Counted from the stretch's first letter, positions 49,622 to 59,032 are shown. The stretch is DNA of 64,000 nt from Duganella guangzhouensis (GCF_009674535.1 NZ_WKJK01000006.1:124001-188000), one strand, 5' to 3'. Notes: a model not told the origin generated them from the letters alone. Program-made: numbers and translations.

Positions 49622-50674
49622 ATGAAGAAATCTTTGGTGGCTCTGGCTCTGATGGGCGCGTTTAGCGGCGCCTATGCGCAATCGTCCGTAACCATTTATG
49701 GCACGCTGGATGCCGGCATTTCGCGGCGCACCGATACCGATGTCACCGCCGTCGGCAAACGCGATAACAACAAGCTTGGCTTTCGCGGCGTGGAAGATCT
49801 GGGTAATGGCTTGAAAGCCTTGTTCCAGCTGGAGATCCGCTACGAGCCAGACACCGGCGCCATCGAAAGCACCGTGCGGCCGCTGTTCCAGGGCCAGAGC
49901 CGGGTTGGCCTGCAAGGCGACTTCGGCACCGTGCGCCTGGGGCGCGGCCTGACCGCGTGGCAGGAAACCAGCACCGCCTTTGAACCGTGGTCCGGCATGC
50001 CCGCCGTGGCCGGTTATCAGACCGACCTGCAAGTGGCCGGCTACACCAGCGATCCGCTGAGCGTGGCCGGCAACTCGGCCAACCGCTTTTCCAACGCGGT
50101 GTTCTACAATTCGCCGGTGTTCGCCAACATCTTCCAGCTGAACCTGACCGTCAGCACCAAGGAAGCCAACAATAATCCGGCCATCGTCGGCCGTGGCACC
50201 ACCGCCGCGCCGCAGTTCCCGGCCAACAGCATGGCGCCCAAGTATCCGTACTCGGTATCCGCCACCGCCACCCAGGGCCCGTTCGCGGCCTACCTGGCGG
50301 CCGAGCGCAACGCCGTGGCCACCAAGCTGTGGTCGGTGGGCACCTCGTACAAACCGATCAGCGAGCTCAAGCTGATGGCCACCTACCAGCGCCAGAATCA
50401 GGACTACAGCCTGCCCATCAACCCGGTCACCAAAGCCTGGATGATCGGCGCCAACTGGAACGTCGGCCTCGGCATGTGGCGCGCCGGCTTCGGCCAGAAG
50501 ACGCCGGACAATGTGCTCAACAGCCCGACCATCGCCAAGACCAAGCAATTCTCGCTGGGCTACGACTACAATCTGTCGCCACGCACCTATCTGTACGTGG
50601 ATGGCACGCGCAAGAAAATCACGCCGGCCACCACCTTCAATTACTACAGTCTCGGCATTCACCACAACTTCTGA
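49622..50674 (+). CDS. Outer-membrane porin, Gram-negative general type
   Basis: Trimeric 16-strand diffusion porin of the betaproteobacterial family, 350 residues. The signal peptide MKKSLVALALMGAFSGAYA is cleaved before QSSVTIYGTLDAG, the hallmark mature start. NKLGFRGVEDLGNGLKALF and RVGLQGDFGTVRLGR are conserved strands, and the chain ends in aromatic HHNF for barrel assembly. ATG at 49622 has GGAAG upstream. A strong terminator follows. Confidence 0.96.
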   Translation: MKKSLVALALMGAFSGAYAQSSVTIYGTLDAGISRRTDTDVTAVGKRDNNKLGFRGVEDLGNGLKALFQLEIRYEPDTGAIESTVRPLFQGQSRVGLQGDFGTVRLGRGLTAWQETSTAFEPWSGMPAVAGYQTDLQVAGYTSDPLSVAGNSANRFSNAVFYNSPVFANIFQLNLTVSTKEANNNPAIVGRGTTAAPQFPANSMAPKYPYSVSATATQGPFAAYLAAERNAVATKLWSVGTSYKPISELKLMATYQRQNQDYSLPINPVTKAWMIGANWNVGLGMWRAGFGQKTPDNVLNSPTIAKTKQFSLGYDYNLSPRTYLYVDGTRKKITPATTFNYYSLGIHHNF

Positions 50675-50716
50675 ATTGAGCAGTCGCCCAGAACTGCCCG
50701 TGTGAGTTAGGGGATC

Positions 50717-50748
50717 ACGGACATGGTGTCACCATGTCCGTTTTTTTT
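50717..50748 (+). terminator. Rho-independent terminator of the porin gene
   Basis: An 11-bp stem ACGGACATGGT/ACCATGTCCGT with a 3-nt loop, followed by eight T residues, 43 bases past the porin stop. Confidence 0.95.
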
Positions 50749-50789
50749 CGTTTAAAATTGCACACCAACCTCGCATAGACACGACCTCA

Positions 50790-51458
50790 ATGACCGCCCC
50801 ACTGGATTCCACGCTCGTAGCGCAATACCTGACCGACCACCCACAGTTCTTCGAAGAGCACGCTGACTTGCTGGGTGAAATCAAGCTGTCCAGCCCGCTG
50901 ACCGGCCGCGCCGTGTCGCTGCAGGAACGCCAGATGGAAGTGTTGCGCGACAAATACAAAGCGCTGGAACTGCGCATGAGCAACCTGATGCGCCTGGCCT
51001 CGGAAAACGAAGCCATCGCCAACAAGTTCCACCGCTGGACCCAGATCCTGCTGCAATCGGAAGACGTGGGCTCGATGCCGCACGCCGTCACCAGCGGCCT
51101 GAAGAGCGCGTTCGAGGTGCCGCAAGTCACCCTGCGCATCTGGGGCGCGGCGCCGGATTACAGCGACGAGTGGTTCGTCAAAGGCGTGTCGGAAGATGCC
51201 CGCATCTTCGCCAACAGCCTGCTGGCCCCGTACTGCGGCGCCAACAAGGACTTTGAAGCGGTGCGCTGGCTGGACGATGCGTCGGCCGTGGTGTCCACCG
51301 TCATCATCCCGCTGCGCAAGCCGGGCGACAAGCAAGCCTTCGGCCTGCTGATCATGGGTTCGCAGGATGCCACGCGCTTCACCTCGCTGATGGCGACCGA
51401 CTTCCTGGTCCACATCGGCGAAACCGCCAGCACCGCGCTGGCCTGGCTGCTGGCCTGA
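50790..51458 (+). CDS. DUF484 family protein
   Basis: 222 residues. The N-terminal segment (VAQYLTDHPQFFEEHADLL) and a coiled region lead into a GAF-like domain, which defines DUF484. The function is unknown. It is found next to xerC in many proteobacteria, and here xerC starts 11 bases downstream. No promoter is evident beyond the region after the porin terminator. Confidence 0.9.
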   Translation: MTAPLDSTLVAQYLTDHPQFFEEHADLLGEIKLSSPLTGRAVSLQERQMEVLRDKYKALELRMSNLMRLASENEAIANKFHRWTQILLQSEDVGSMPHAVTSGLKSAFEVPQVTLRIWGAAPDYSDEWFVKGVSEDARIFANSLLAPYCGANKDFEAVRWLDDASAVVSTVIIPLRKPGDKQAFGLLIMGSQDATRFTSLMATDFLVHIGETASTALAWLLA

Positions 51459-51469
51459 GCGCCGACGCC

Positions 51470-52405
51470 ATGAGCGCCGCTCCAGACAGCAAGCTGGCCT
51501 GGATCGACGCTTACCTGACCCATGTGCGCGGCGCGCGCCAGCTGTCGCCGCACACCGTGGCCGCCTACGCGCGCGACCTGCAGGAACTGGCCGCGCTGAG
51601 CGCTGACACCGCCTGGCCGCAGCTCGACCAGCACGCGATCCGCCGCTACACCGCCAAGCTGCACGCGCAGCAACTCGATCCGCGTTCGATCGCCCGCAAG
51701 CTGTCCAGCTGGCGCGGCTATTTCAACTGGCTCAGCGAGCAGATGCCGCTGGCCGCCAATCCAGTGCAGGGCGTGCGCCCGCCAAAACGCGCCAAAACGC
51801 TGCCGCGCGCGCTGTCGGTGGATGACGCGGTGCAACTGGTGGCGCCAGCGCGGCCAACGGCCGGCGCCACGCCCGAGCCGGCCGAGCTGTGCAACCGCGC
51901 CATGTTCGAACTGCTGTATTCCAGCGGCCTGCGGGTGTCCGAGCTGGCCAGCCTGGACCGCACGCCGGCCAAGACCAGTCCCGGCTGGGTCGAGCTGGAC
52001 AACCGCGAAGTCATCGTCACCGGCAAGGGCAACAAGCGGCGCACGGTGCCGGTCGGCGGCGCCGCCATGGACGCGCTGCACGCCTGGCTGGCGGTGCGAC
52101 CCGCGCCCAGCGACGGCAGCGACGCCCTGTTCCTCAGCCAGCGCGGCACCAGGGTGTCGCCGCGCGTGATCCAGCAACGGCTGCAGCAGCACGCGCTGAC
52201 GCACGGCGCGCCGGTGCACGTCCATCCGCACATGCTGCGCCACTCGTTCGCCTCGCATGTGCTGCAATCATCGGGCGACCTGCGCGCGGTGCAGGACATG
52301 CTGGGTCACGCCAGCATCGCCTCGACCCAGGTCTACACCGCGCTGGATTTCCAGCATCTGGCCGAGGTCTACGACAAGGCCCACCCCCGCGCTAAACTGA
52401 AGTAG
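51470..52405 (+). CDS. xerC: Tyrosine recombinase XerC
   Basis: Site-specific recombinase that resolves chromosome dimers at dif with XerD, 311 residues. The N-terminal SAM-like core-binding domain is followed by the catalytic domain with R155 (SGLRVSEL), K186 (GKGNK), H254-x-x-R257 (HMLRHSF), H280 (LGHAS) and nucleophile Y289. All are intact. A short insert between the domains (APARPTAGATPEP) is unusual but harmless-looking. Operon partner of the DUF484 gene. Confidence 0.95.
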   Translation: MSAAPDSKLAWIDAYLTHVRGARQLSPHTVAAYARDLQELAALSADTAWPQLDQHAIRRYTAKLHAQQLDPRSIARKLSSWRGYFNWLSEQMPLAANPVQGVRPPKRAKTLPRALSVDDAVQLVAPARPTAGATPEPAELCNRAMFELLYSSGLRVSELASLDRTPAKTSPGWVELDNREVIVTGKGNKRRTVPVGGAAMDALHAWLAVRPAPSDGSDALFLSQRGTRVSPRVIQQRLQQHALTHGAPVHVHPHMLRHSFASHVLQSSGDLRAVQDMLGHASIASTQVYTALDFQHLAEVYDKAHPRAKLK

Positions 52406-52438
52406 CGCGGCGGTACTGAGATTGCTCAATCGGACGAA

Positions 52439-52468
52439 TTGCAGGTGCCGGAAAAATTCCGGCATAAT
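52439..52468 (+). promoter_or_regulatory. Promoter with a palindromic spacer before the COG0523 GTPase gene
   Basis: -35 TTGCAG (52439-52444) and -10 CATAAT (52463-52468) with an 18-base spacer. A perfect dyad GCCGGAA-aaa-TTCCGGC (52447-52463) fills the spacer. It could be an operator overlapping the promoter, or the 3' hairpin of xerC mRNA, although no U-run follows. Confidence 0.5.
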
Positions 52469-52491
52469 CGCCCGATTGCATTTACGCATTT

Positions 52492-52509
52492 GAACCCCAT
52501 ATAGGGTTC
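52492..52509. promoter_or_regulatory. Second dyad in the GTPase leader
   Basis: GAACCC-catata-GGGTTC, 25 bases before the start codon and downstream of the predicted -10. Could be an operator or an mRNA hairpin. Confidence 0.45.
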
Positions 52510-52534
52510 CCCCTTAACACTACGGCAGACGCAC

Positions 52535-53608
52535 ATGGCTATGATTCCCACCACCATCCTTACCGGCTTCCTGGGCGCTGGCAAGACGACTTTGCTCAAC
52601 CGCATCCTGCAGGAAGATCACGGCATGCGCATCGCCGTCATTGAAAACGAGTTCGGCCAGGAAAACATCGACAATGAAATCCTGGTGCAGGAAAGCCGCG
52701 AGCAAATCGTGGAAATGAACAATGGCTGCATCTGCTGCACCGTGCGCGGCGACCTGATCCTGGCGCTGGGCAGCCTGGCGCAAAAGCGCGAGGCCGGCGA
52801 AATCCAGTTCGACCGCGTGGTGATCGAGACCACCGGCCTGGCCAATCCCGGCCCGGTGGCGCAGACCTTCTTCGTTGACGAAGAAGTGGGCGCTAACTAC
52901 ATGCTGGACGCGGTGGTCACCGTGGTGGATGCCCGCCACGCCATGGACCAGCTCGACCAACACGAGGAAGCCCAGCGCCAGGTCGGCTTTGCCGACAAGA
53001 TCCTGCTGTCCAAGACCGACCTGGTCAGCGCAGAACAAGTGGCCGCGCTGACCGCCCGCCTGAACCGCATCAACCCGCGCGCGCCGATCAGCAAGTCCGA
53101 CTTCGGCCGCGCCCCGATCGCCGAAGTGCTGGACCTGAAAGGCTTCAACCTCAACGACAAGCTGGAGCTGGACCCGGACTTCCTGCTGACCGAACAGACC
53201 CACGACGAAGGCCACGTCCACGACGAGCACTGCGGCCACCATCACCACGAGCACGACCACGAACATGGTGAGCATTGCGATCACCACGACCACCACCACA
53301 GCCATCACACCGACGACATCGCCGCCTTCGTGTTCAAAAGCAACCGCCCGTTCGACACCGCCAAGCTGGACGAGTTCCTCGGCGGTCTGATCAATGTGTA
53401 CGGCCCTCGCATGCTGCGCTACAAAGGCGTATTGTTCATGCAGGACGCTGATCGCAAGGTAGTGTTCCAGGGCGTGCACCAGATCATGGGTAGCGATCTG
53501 GGCGCCAAATGGGGGGAAAACGACGTTCGTGGCAGCAAAATGGTATTTATTGGTAAAAATCTGCCCAAAGACATCTTTATTAGCGGTTTAGAACAATGTC
53601 TGGTATAA
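52535..53608 (+). CDS. COG0523 (CobW/YjiA/ZNG1-like) metal-chaperone GTPase
   Basis: 357 residues. Walker A GFLGAGKTT (11-19), the metal-binding CxCC motif GCICCT (C65, C67, C68), SKTD as the G4 motif (about 159) and a C-terminal CobW domain. Between the domains lies a segment dominated by His, Asp and Glu (about 223-259) with the look of a metal store. Family members deliver zinc or cobalt to target enzymes using GTP. It precedes dksA by 90 bp on the same strand. Confidence 0.9.
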   Translation: MAMIPTTILTGFLGAGKTTLLNRILQEDHGMRIAVIENEFGQENIDNEILVQESREQIVEMNNGCICCTVRGDLILALGSLAQKREAGEIQFDRVVIETTGLANPGPVAQTFFVDEEVGANYMLDAVVTVVDARHAMDQLDQHEEAQRQVGFADKILLSKTDLVSAEQVAALTARLNRINPRAPISKSDFGRAPIAEVLDLKGFNLNDKLELDPDFLLTEQTHDEGHVHDEHCGHHHHEHDHEHGEHCDHHDHHHSHHTDDIAAFVFKSNRPFDTAKLDEFLGGLINVYGPRMLRYKGVLFMQDADRKVVFQGVHQIMGSDLGAKWGENDVRGSKMVFIGKNLPKDIFISGLEQCLV

Positions 53609-53698
53609 ACTATCCGGGTTTTGTGGGGATGGCTAAAAAGCCACAAAACCCGGGCTGATTAATGTGAAAACTCTGTCGTATCGAAGGTAAGCGAAGTT

Positions 53699-54142
53699 AT
53701 GACCAAAACTAATAAATCGACCCCCGCAGCCGAGCGCATCCTGACCGAAGAAGAAATTCTGAAGATGGATGACAAGGACTATATGAATCCCGCGCAAATG
53801 GCGTTCTTCAAGGCCAAGCTGCAAGCCCTGGAAAAAGAACTGCTGAAAAACGCCGGCGAAACCACCGAACACCTGCGCGAAACCGTGCTGGTGCCGGACC
53901 CGGCCGACCGCGCCACCATCGAGGAAGAGCACGCACTGGAACTGCGCACCCGTGACCGCGAGCGCAAACTGCTGAAGAAAGTGCAGCAATCCATCGTCGC
54001 CATCGACGAAGGTGACTATGGCTGGTGCGAGGAAACCGGCGAGCCGATCGGCATTCCGCGCCTGATCGCCCGTCCAACCGCCACGCTGTCGCTGGAAGCC
54101 CAGCAGCGCCGCGAACTGAAGCAGAAGTTGTACGGCGACTAA
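53699..54142 (+). CDS. dksA: RNA polymerase-binding factor DksA, cysteine-poor form
   Basis: Binds the RNA polymerase secondary channel and amplifies ppGpp effects on stable-RNA promoters, 147 residues. The coiled coil with tip motif DPADRA (67-72) is intact. The C-terminal zinc-finger positions read C110, T113, S131, A134, so only one of four cysteines remains. The globular end should fold without zinc, as known for Cys-poor DksA paralogues in other proteobacteria. It sits directly after a zinc-chaperone-type GTPase and ends with a strong terminator. Confidence 0.93.
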   Translation: MTKTNKSTPAAERILTEEEILKMDDKDYMNPAQMAFFKAKLQALEKELLKNAGETTEHLRETVLVPDPADRATIEEEHALELRTRDRERKLLKKVQQSIVAIDEGDYGWCEETGEPIGIPRLIARPTATLSLEAQQRRELKQKLYGD

Positions 54143-54160
54143 TCCCGCCCCGCCCAAACA

Positions 54161-54191
54161 AGCACGCGCCTGACCCCGCGTGCTTTTTTTA
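54161..54191 (+). terminator. Rho-independent terminator of dksA
   Basis: AGCACGCG/CGCGTGCT stem (54161-54168 with 54177-54184), 8-nt loop, then a run of seven T residues, 18 bases after the stop. Confidence 0.92.
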
Positions 54192-54260
54192 CGTAAATTT
54201 TCCTTACCCATCCGATACGTAATGGGGCAAAAACACCGCTTCCGGCTACACTAGGCTGCT

Positions 54261-55571
54261 ATGGGATTGTTCTCTATCTTCAAGAAGGCCGACACGCTGC
54301 CACCGCTCACCGACGACGAAGCGGCGCGGCTGGCCGCCAATAGCGAGGTGGAGCGTCAGCAGCAGGCGGCGCGCCAGCGCGAGATCGCGCGCGCCACCGC
54401 GATGAAGATAGACGCGATTGAATCGGCGATGGAAGCCGACATCTTCAACCAGCCGGAGCCAGCCTGGGGCAGCCAACGCCCGCCCCGCCCGGCTACGGCC
54501 GCGACCAGCGCTGCCAGCAACGACGATGACCTGGGCGACTTCCCCACCACCCTGCTGCTGGACGACGAGGCCTTGCCGGTGGTGACGGCCGACGACAGCG
54601 CGCCGGTGGTGGAAGAAATCGCCATCCTCTATGCCAACGGTCAGCAAGCGGTGGCGCAAGCCATGTTGGCGGCAGCGGTGGCCGAGGCCAACCGCCTCAA
54701 TAGCGACCGCACCACCTGGTGGATGTTGTTCGACCTGTACCAGGTGAGCGGCCAGCAAGCCGCCTTCGACAACCTGTCGATCGATTACGCCAGCACCTTT
54801 GAAACCTCGCCGCCGCCATGGAACGCGCCGGCCGCGCTGGCGGCCGCCTCGCCCGACTGGGCCGGCCTGACGCCGACCGCCGCCCTGGCCGGCGCGCTGG
54901 ACCAGCATATCGCGCCGCAGTTGGAACGGCTGCGCCAGCTGGCGGTCGACAATCCGGTGCTGCGGCTGGAATTCAGCCGCGTCACTGACATCGCGGCCGA
55001 CGGCTGCGCGCTGCTGCTGGACGCGCTGCGCCAACTGCAGGCTCAGCAGCGCGAACTGATCCTGGTCGGCGCACCGGCGCTGGCGACCCGGCTGCGCGAC
55101 GGCATCGCGGTGGGGCGCCGCGACGATGGCGAAGCGCCCTGGCTACTGTTGCTGGAATTACTGCAATTGCAAAACCGCGAACGCGAATTCGAGCACACCG
55201 CCATGGATTACTGCGTGACGTTTGAAGTCTCGCCGCCCTCATTCACGCCGCCGCACAAGGTGGCGATGGCGCCGGCGCAACACGTATCGGCCTCGCCTGA
55301 CCGCTTCATGTTGCCGCCGATCATAGAAAACCAACTCGGCGCTTTACTACCGGCAATACAGCAGTATGCTGACGAATATCCGGCGCTGGTGTTCGACTGC
55401 TCGCGCCTGACGCGCATCGACTATGCCTGCGCGCTGCAGTTGCACGGCGTGCTGGCCGGCTTCGAGGCGGGCCGCAAAATCGCCTTCCGCGACGTGAACC
55501 ATCTGGTCACGGCGCTGTTAAGATTGCTGGGTTACGCTTCGTTGGCGCGCATCTATCCCCATAAGTACTAA
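54261..55571 (+). CDS. Internally duplicated STAS-like domain protein
   Basis: 436 residues, cytoplasmic. After an Ala/Gln-rich helical N-terminus and an acidic linker, the same two-part module appears twice. Each copy has a helical segment with a TFExSPP-type ending (IDYASTFETSPP at about 175, MDYCVTFEVSPP at about 315). Each then has an alpha/beta STAS-like domain with a cysteine- or Asp-led core (LEFSRVTDIAADGCALLLDAL and VFDCSRLTRIDYACALQLHGV). STAS domains mediate partner switching or ligand binding. I do not recognise a named family. Confidence 0.75.
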   Translation: MGLFSIFKKADTLPPLTDDEAARLAANSEVERQQQAARQREIARATAMKIDAIESAMEADIFNQPEPAWGSQRPPRPATAATSAASNDDDLGDFPTTLLLDDEALPVVTADDSAPVVEEIAILYANGQQAVAQAMLAAAVAEANRLNSDRTTWWMLFDLYQVSGQQAAFDNLSIDYASTFETSPPPWNAPAALAAASPDWAGLTPTAALAGALDQHIAPQLERLRQLAVDNPVLRLEFSRVTDIAADGCALLLDALRQLQAQQRELILVGAPALATRLRDGIAVGRRDDGEAPWLLLLELLQLQNREREFEHTAMDYCVTFEVSPPSFTPPHKVAMAPAQHVSASPDRFMLPPIIENQLGALLPAIQQYADEYPALVFDCSRLTRIDYACALQLHGVLAGFEAGRKIAFRDVNHLVTALLRLLGYASLARIYPHKY

Positions 55572-55640
55572 CTTGCAATTTCGGTTCCCGGCCCCACTTT
55601 TCTGTTTTGACGCAGTCTGCATCATTACTTTGAGGTAACT

Positions 55641-56183
55641 ATGGAACAATTTCACGGCACCACCATCCTGTGCGTGCGTCGCGGCAAGCAGGTCGCGCTG
55701 GGCGGCGACGGCCAGGTTACGCTGGGCAATATCGTCATGAAGGGCACGGCCCGCAAGGTGCGCAAGGTGTATCAGGGCAAGGTCCTGGTCGGCTTCGCCG
55801 GCGGCACCGCCGACGCCTTCACCCTGCTCGACCGCTTCGAAGGCAAGCTGGAGAAACACCAGGGCAACCTGCTGCGCGCCTCGGTGGAGCTGGCCAAGGA
55901 CTGGCGCACCGACCGCGTGCTGCGCCGTCTGGAAGCGATGCTGCTGGTGGCCGACGCCGAGTCGACGCTGGTGATCACCGGCAACGGCGACGTGCTGGAG
56001 CCGGAAGATGGCGTCGGCGCCATCGGCTCAGGCGGCACCTACGCGCAATCGGCCGCCAAGGCACTGGTAGAGAACACGGAACTGTCGCCGGCGGAAGTCG
56101 TCAAAAAATCACTGACCATCGCCGGTGAGCTGTGCATCTACACCAATCTGAACCACATCATTGAAACACTGGATCCAGCATGA
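55641..56183 (+). CDS. hslV: ATP-dependent protease peptidase subunit HslV
   Basis: Proteasome-beta-like threonine protease, 180 residues, assembled as two hexameric rings capped by HslU. The active-site Thr lies in [15 protein letters not shown] and must be exposed by removal of the first six residues, as usual in betaproteobacteria. [10 protein letters not shown] follows. TGAGGTAAC precedes the ATG. It overlaps hslU by four bases (ATGA). Confidence 0.97.
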   Translation: MEQFHGTTILCVRRGKQVALGGDGQVTLGNIVMKGTARKVRKVYQGKVLVGFAGGTADAFTLLDRFEGKLEKHQGNLLRASVELAKDWRTDRVLRRLEAMLLVADAESTLVITGNGDVLEPEDGVGAIGSGGTYAQSAAKALVENTELSPAEVVKKSLTIAGELCIYTNLNHIIETLDPA

Positions 56184-57514
56184 ACATGACCCCACAGGAA
56201 ATCGTCGGCGAACTCGACAAACACGTGGTTGGCCAGGGCAAGGCCAAGAAGGCGGTGGCCATCGCCTTGCGCAACCGCTGGCGGCGTCAGCAAGTCGAGG
56301 AACCGCTGCGCCATGAAATCACGCCGAAAAACATTCTGATGATCGGCCCGACCGGCGTCGGCAAGACTGAGATCGCGCGCCGCCTGGCCAAGCTGGCCGA
56401 TGCGCCCTTCATCAAGATCGAGGCCACCAAGTTTACCGAAGTCGGCTACGTCGGCCGTGACGTCGACACCATCATCCGCGACCTGATCGACATTGGCGTC
56501 AAGCAGACCCGCCAGGCCGAGATGGCCAAGGTGCGCGCGCGCGCCGAGGACGCGGCCGAAGACCGCGTGCTGGACATCCTGCTGCCACCGGCGCGCGATT
56601 TCGGCTTCACCCAATCGGCGGCCGAGCCGACCAAGGACGACAGCACCCGCCAGACCTTCCGCAAGCGTCTGCGTCAGGGCGAGCTGGATGACAAGGAAAT
56701 CGAAATCGAACTGGCCGAGACCGGCCCGCAAATGGAAATCATGGCGCCGCCCGGCATGGAAGAAATGACCGAGCAGATCAAGTCGATGTTCTCCGGCATC
56801 GGCGCCCAGCGCAAGAAAGCGCGCAAGGTCAAGATCAAGGAAGCCATGAAGGTGCTGCTGGACGAGGAAGCCGCCAAACTGGTCAATGAAGACGAGATGA
56901 AGCAGAAGGCGATCCAGAACGTCGAGCAAAACGGCATCGTGTTCCTGGACGAGATCGACAAGATCGCGTCGCGTTCGGAAGTCGGCGGCGCCGATGTGTC
57001 GCGCGCCGGCGTGCAGCGCGATTTGCTGCCGCTGGTCGAGGGCACCACCGTCAACACCAAGTACGGCATGATCAAGACCGACCACATCCTGTTCATCGCC
57101 TCGGGCGCCTTCCACCTGGCCAAACCGTCGGACCTGATCCCCGAGCTGCAGGGTCGCTTCCCGATCCGGGTCGAACTGGAGTCGTTGTCGATCGCCGATT
57201 TCGAGCGCATCCTGACCAGCACCGACGCCTGCCTGACCAAGCAGTACGAAGCGCTGCTGGCGACCGAAAGCGTGCAGCTGGAGTTCGCGCCGGAAGGCAT
57301 CACCCGCCTGGCCGAGATCGCCTATTCGGTCAACGAGCGCACCGAAAACATCGGCGCGCGCCGGCTGTACACGGTGATGGAAAAGCTGCTGGAAGAATTG
57401 TCGTTCACCGCCAGCGAAGACAGCGGCAAGACCATCACGGTTGACGCCGCTTATGTCAACGCGCGGCTGGATGCGCTGGCGGTCAACGAAGACCTGTCGC
57501 GCTACGTGCTGTAA
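56180..57514 (+). CDS. hslU: ATP-dependent protease ATPase subunit HslU
   Basis: AAA+ unfoldase partner of HslV, 444 residues. Walker A GPTGVGKT (about 56-63), Walker B VFLDEIDK (about 255) and the long inserted I-domain between them are present; the C-terminus DLSRYVL is the conserved tail that docks into HslV. ATG at 56180 overlaps the hslV stop; a second Met two codons later is also possible. Confidence 0.97.
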   Translation: MNMTPQEIVGELDKHVVGQGKAKKAVAIALRNRWRRQQVEEPLRHEITPKNILMIGPTGVGKTEIARRLAKLADAPFIKIEATKFTEVGYVGRDVDTIIRDLIDIGVKQTRQAEMAKVRARAEDAAEDRVLDILLPPARDFGFTQSAAEPTKDDSTRQTFRKRLRQGELDDKEIEIELAETGPQMEIMAPPGMEEMTEQIKSMFSGIGAQRKKARKVKIKEAMKVLLDEEAAKLVNEDEMKQKAIQNVEQNGIVFLDEIDKIASRSEVGGADVSRAGVQRDLLPLVEGTTVNTKYGMIKTDHILFIASGAFHLAKPSDLIPELQGRFPIRVELESLSIADFERILTSTDACLTKQYEALLATESVQLEFAPEGITRLAEIAYSVNERTENIGARRLYTVMEKLLEELSFTASEDSGKTITVDAAYVNARLDALAVNEDLSRYVL

Positions 57515-57525
57515 GGACTAAGGCA

Positions 57526-57732
57526 ATGGCAAACAAGGCACTGGCAACCCGGCAAAAGATGACGATGCGCATCGAGCCATCGCAGAAAGCGCCGCGCAAC
57601 CCGGTGGCCTTGGCGGCCAAACAGCGGGCCGGCGGTGCCGGTCCGCATGCCAAACCGCAGGCCAACGACCGACACGCCGCCAAACAGCTGCTCGCCAGGA
57701 TCAATCCCAAGCTCAATCTCGACGAGCAGTAA
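57526..57732 (+). CDS. Small basic protein of unknown function
   Basis: 68 residues, rich in Lys, Arg, Ala and Pro (KAPRNPVALAAKQRAGG), with no hydrophobic segment. It starts 11 bases after hslU in the same direction with TAAGG upstream, so it is probably co-transcribed. Composition suggests nucleic-acid contact or disorder. It ends eight bases before the convergent beta-barrel gene. Confidence 0.6.
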   Translation: MANKALATRQKMTMRIEPSQKAPRNPVALAAKQRAGGAGPHAKPQANDRHAAKQLLARINPKLNLDEQ

Positions 57733-57740
57733 AGCCAGCG

Positions 57741-58268
57741 TCAGAACTTATAGGCCAGACCGGCGCTCAGCACCGTATGGTCTAGATTATCGTGGTAACC
57801 GGTCTGCAGTTGGGTGTAGCTCACATCCGAACGCAGCTTGATGTTTTCGGTCAGCGCATACGATGCGCCCACGCTGGCCAGCGGCCCAACCCTGGTATAG
57901 AACTGATCTACGCCATTACCTTGTGGCCGCACACGAGTCTCGGTATAGCTGACGCCGAGCCTGCTGTTCAGGTCGATCTTGTCGGTGAGCGGCCACGCGC
58001 TGGCCCAAGCCACCGCCCCACCCTTGGCGCGGATGGTGTCCTGGTAGGTATAGCCATAAATATTTTCGATACGGCGCAGATTGAACTGATACAGCTGCAC
58101 CTCCACTGCCTGTCCGGGCACCACTTCATAGCCCATATAGATGCGGCCGTTATTGCCGCCCTGCTGAGTGTAATTGCCGGCGATGCCGACATCGGCACCC
58201 ACATACCACGGCTCGCTGGCGCCGGCGCTGAGGCAAACGGCCAATAAACCCAATCCCAGTAATTTCAT
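57741..58268 (-). CDS. Small outer-membrane beta-barrel protein (copy B)
   Basis: 175 residues with a signal peptide (MKLLGLGLLAVCLSAGA). Alternating amphipathic strands, and a final strand ending LSAGLAYKF with a terminal Phe, are typical for insertion by the BAM machinery. About eight strands would fit, as in OmpA/OmpX-like barrels. It lies 14 bases behind a related barrel gene on the same strand. Function unknown. Confidence 0.8.
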   Translation of the reverse strand: MKLLGLGLLAVCLSAGASEPWYVGADVGIAGNYTQQGGNNGRIYMGYEVVPGQAVEVQLYQFNLRRIENIYGYTYQDTIRAKGGAVAWASAWPLTDKIDLNSRLGVSYTETRVRPQGNGVDQFYTRVGPLASVGASYALTENIKLRSDVSYTQLQTGYHDNLDHTVLSAGLAYKF

Positions 58269-58282
58269 TGTTTTCCCTCCGA

Positions 58283-58906
58283 TTAGAAACGGTAGCCCAG
58301 GCCGATCGAATACATGTCGACATGGGTCTTGTCATAAGTGCCGAGCTTGATCGGCACCCGCAGCCAGTCGCCATGCAGCGACCAGTTCTTGTCCAGCGCG
58401 TAGGCAAAGCCCAGACCGTAATCCAGGCCAACGCGATTGCTGCGCGTCGTGCCCACGGCGCCGTAATTCGACAGGTCAAATGCATCCGCGTACTGCACCG
58501 TGCTGCGCGCAAAGCTGACGCCAGCCTTGGTGGTCAACGCCAGCCGCTCGCTCAGCTGCAAGCCCGACACATAATTGAGCGACGCGCCCACCACCTTGCT
58601 CTTGCCCGGCAGATGGCCGCCATCGGCTGCGGTCTGCACCACGCTGGTCACATTGCCGAAGTCGAAGGCGCTGAGCTCCAGCGCGTTGGAATTGCGCAGC
58701 CCCAGCAACTGATTGCTACCCAGCGTATAAGCGGTGTACAGTCGCAAGCCACGCTCGGCGCGCTGATCGCAGCCGATGCCGGACCAGCATTTCAGCTTGT
58801 AGCGGGTGTTCAGGCCCAGATCGGCGCCCAGCGAATAGATGGAAGGTTCCTCGGCCCGCGCGGCGCCTGCGATCAACAGCAGCAGCCAGCCCAATGATTT
58901 GTTCAT
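58283..58906 (-). CDS. Small outer-membrane beta-barrel protein (copy A)
   Basis: 207 residues. ATG at 58906 starts a signal peptide (MNKSLGWLLLLIAGAARA) with AAAGGT upstream; longer readings lack a signal start. The architecture matches the next gene: GADLGLN start of the mature protein, repeated amphipathic strands, and terminal YSIGLGYRF. Two cysteines near residues 50-57 may form a disulfide in a surface loop. First gene of the barrel pair. Confidence 0.78.
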   Translation of the reverse strand: MNKSLGWLLLLIAGAARAEEPSIYSLGADLGLNTRYKLKCWSGIGCDQRAERGLRLYTAYTLGSNQLLGLRNSNALELSAFDFGNVTSVVQTAADGGHLPGKSKVVGASLNYVSGLQLSERLALTTKAGVSFARSTVQYADAFDLSNYGAVGTTRSNRVGLDYGLGFAYALDKNWSLHGDWLRVPIKLGTYDKTHVDMYSIGLGYRF

Positions 58907-59032
58907 GACAACCTTTACTCGGAGTTTGATGCCTGGTGTTGCTGCTTCTACGAGGAGCAACGCAGCCAGTTTGCGGCACCTCAAGCTGATGTACTAATTA
59001 ATTATTCCGAAGGCTGGTTTTCAGAACGGCGG

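Noticed and set aside
52447..52463. GCCGGAA/TTCCGGC hairpin as the xerC terminator
   Set aside because: No U-run follows and it lies exactly between plausible -35 and -10 hexamers, so I list it as a promoter dyad instead.
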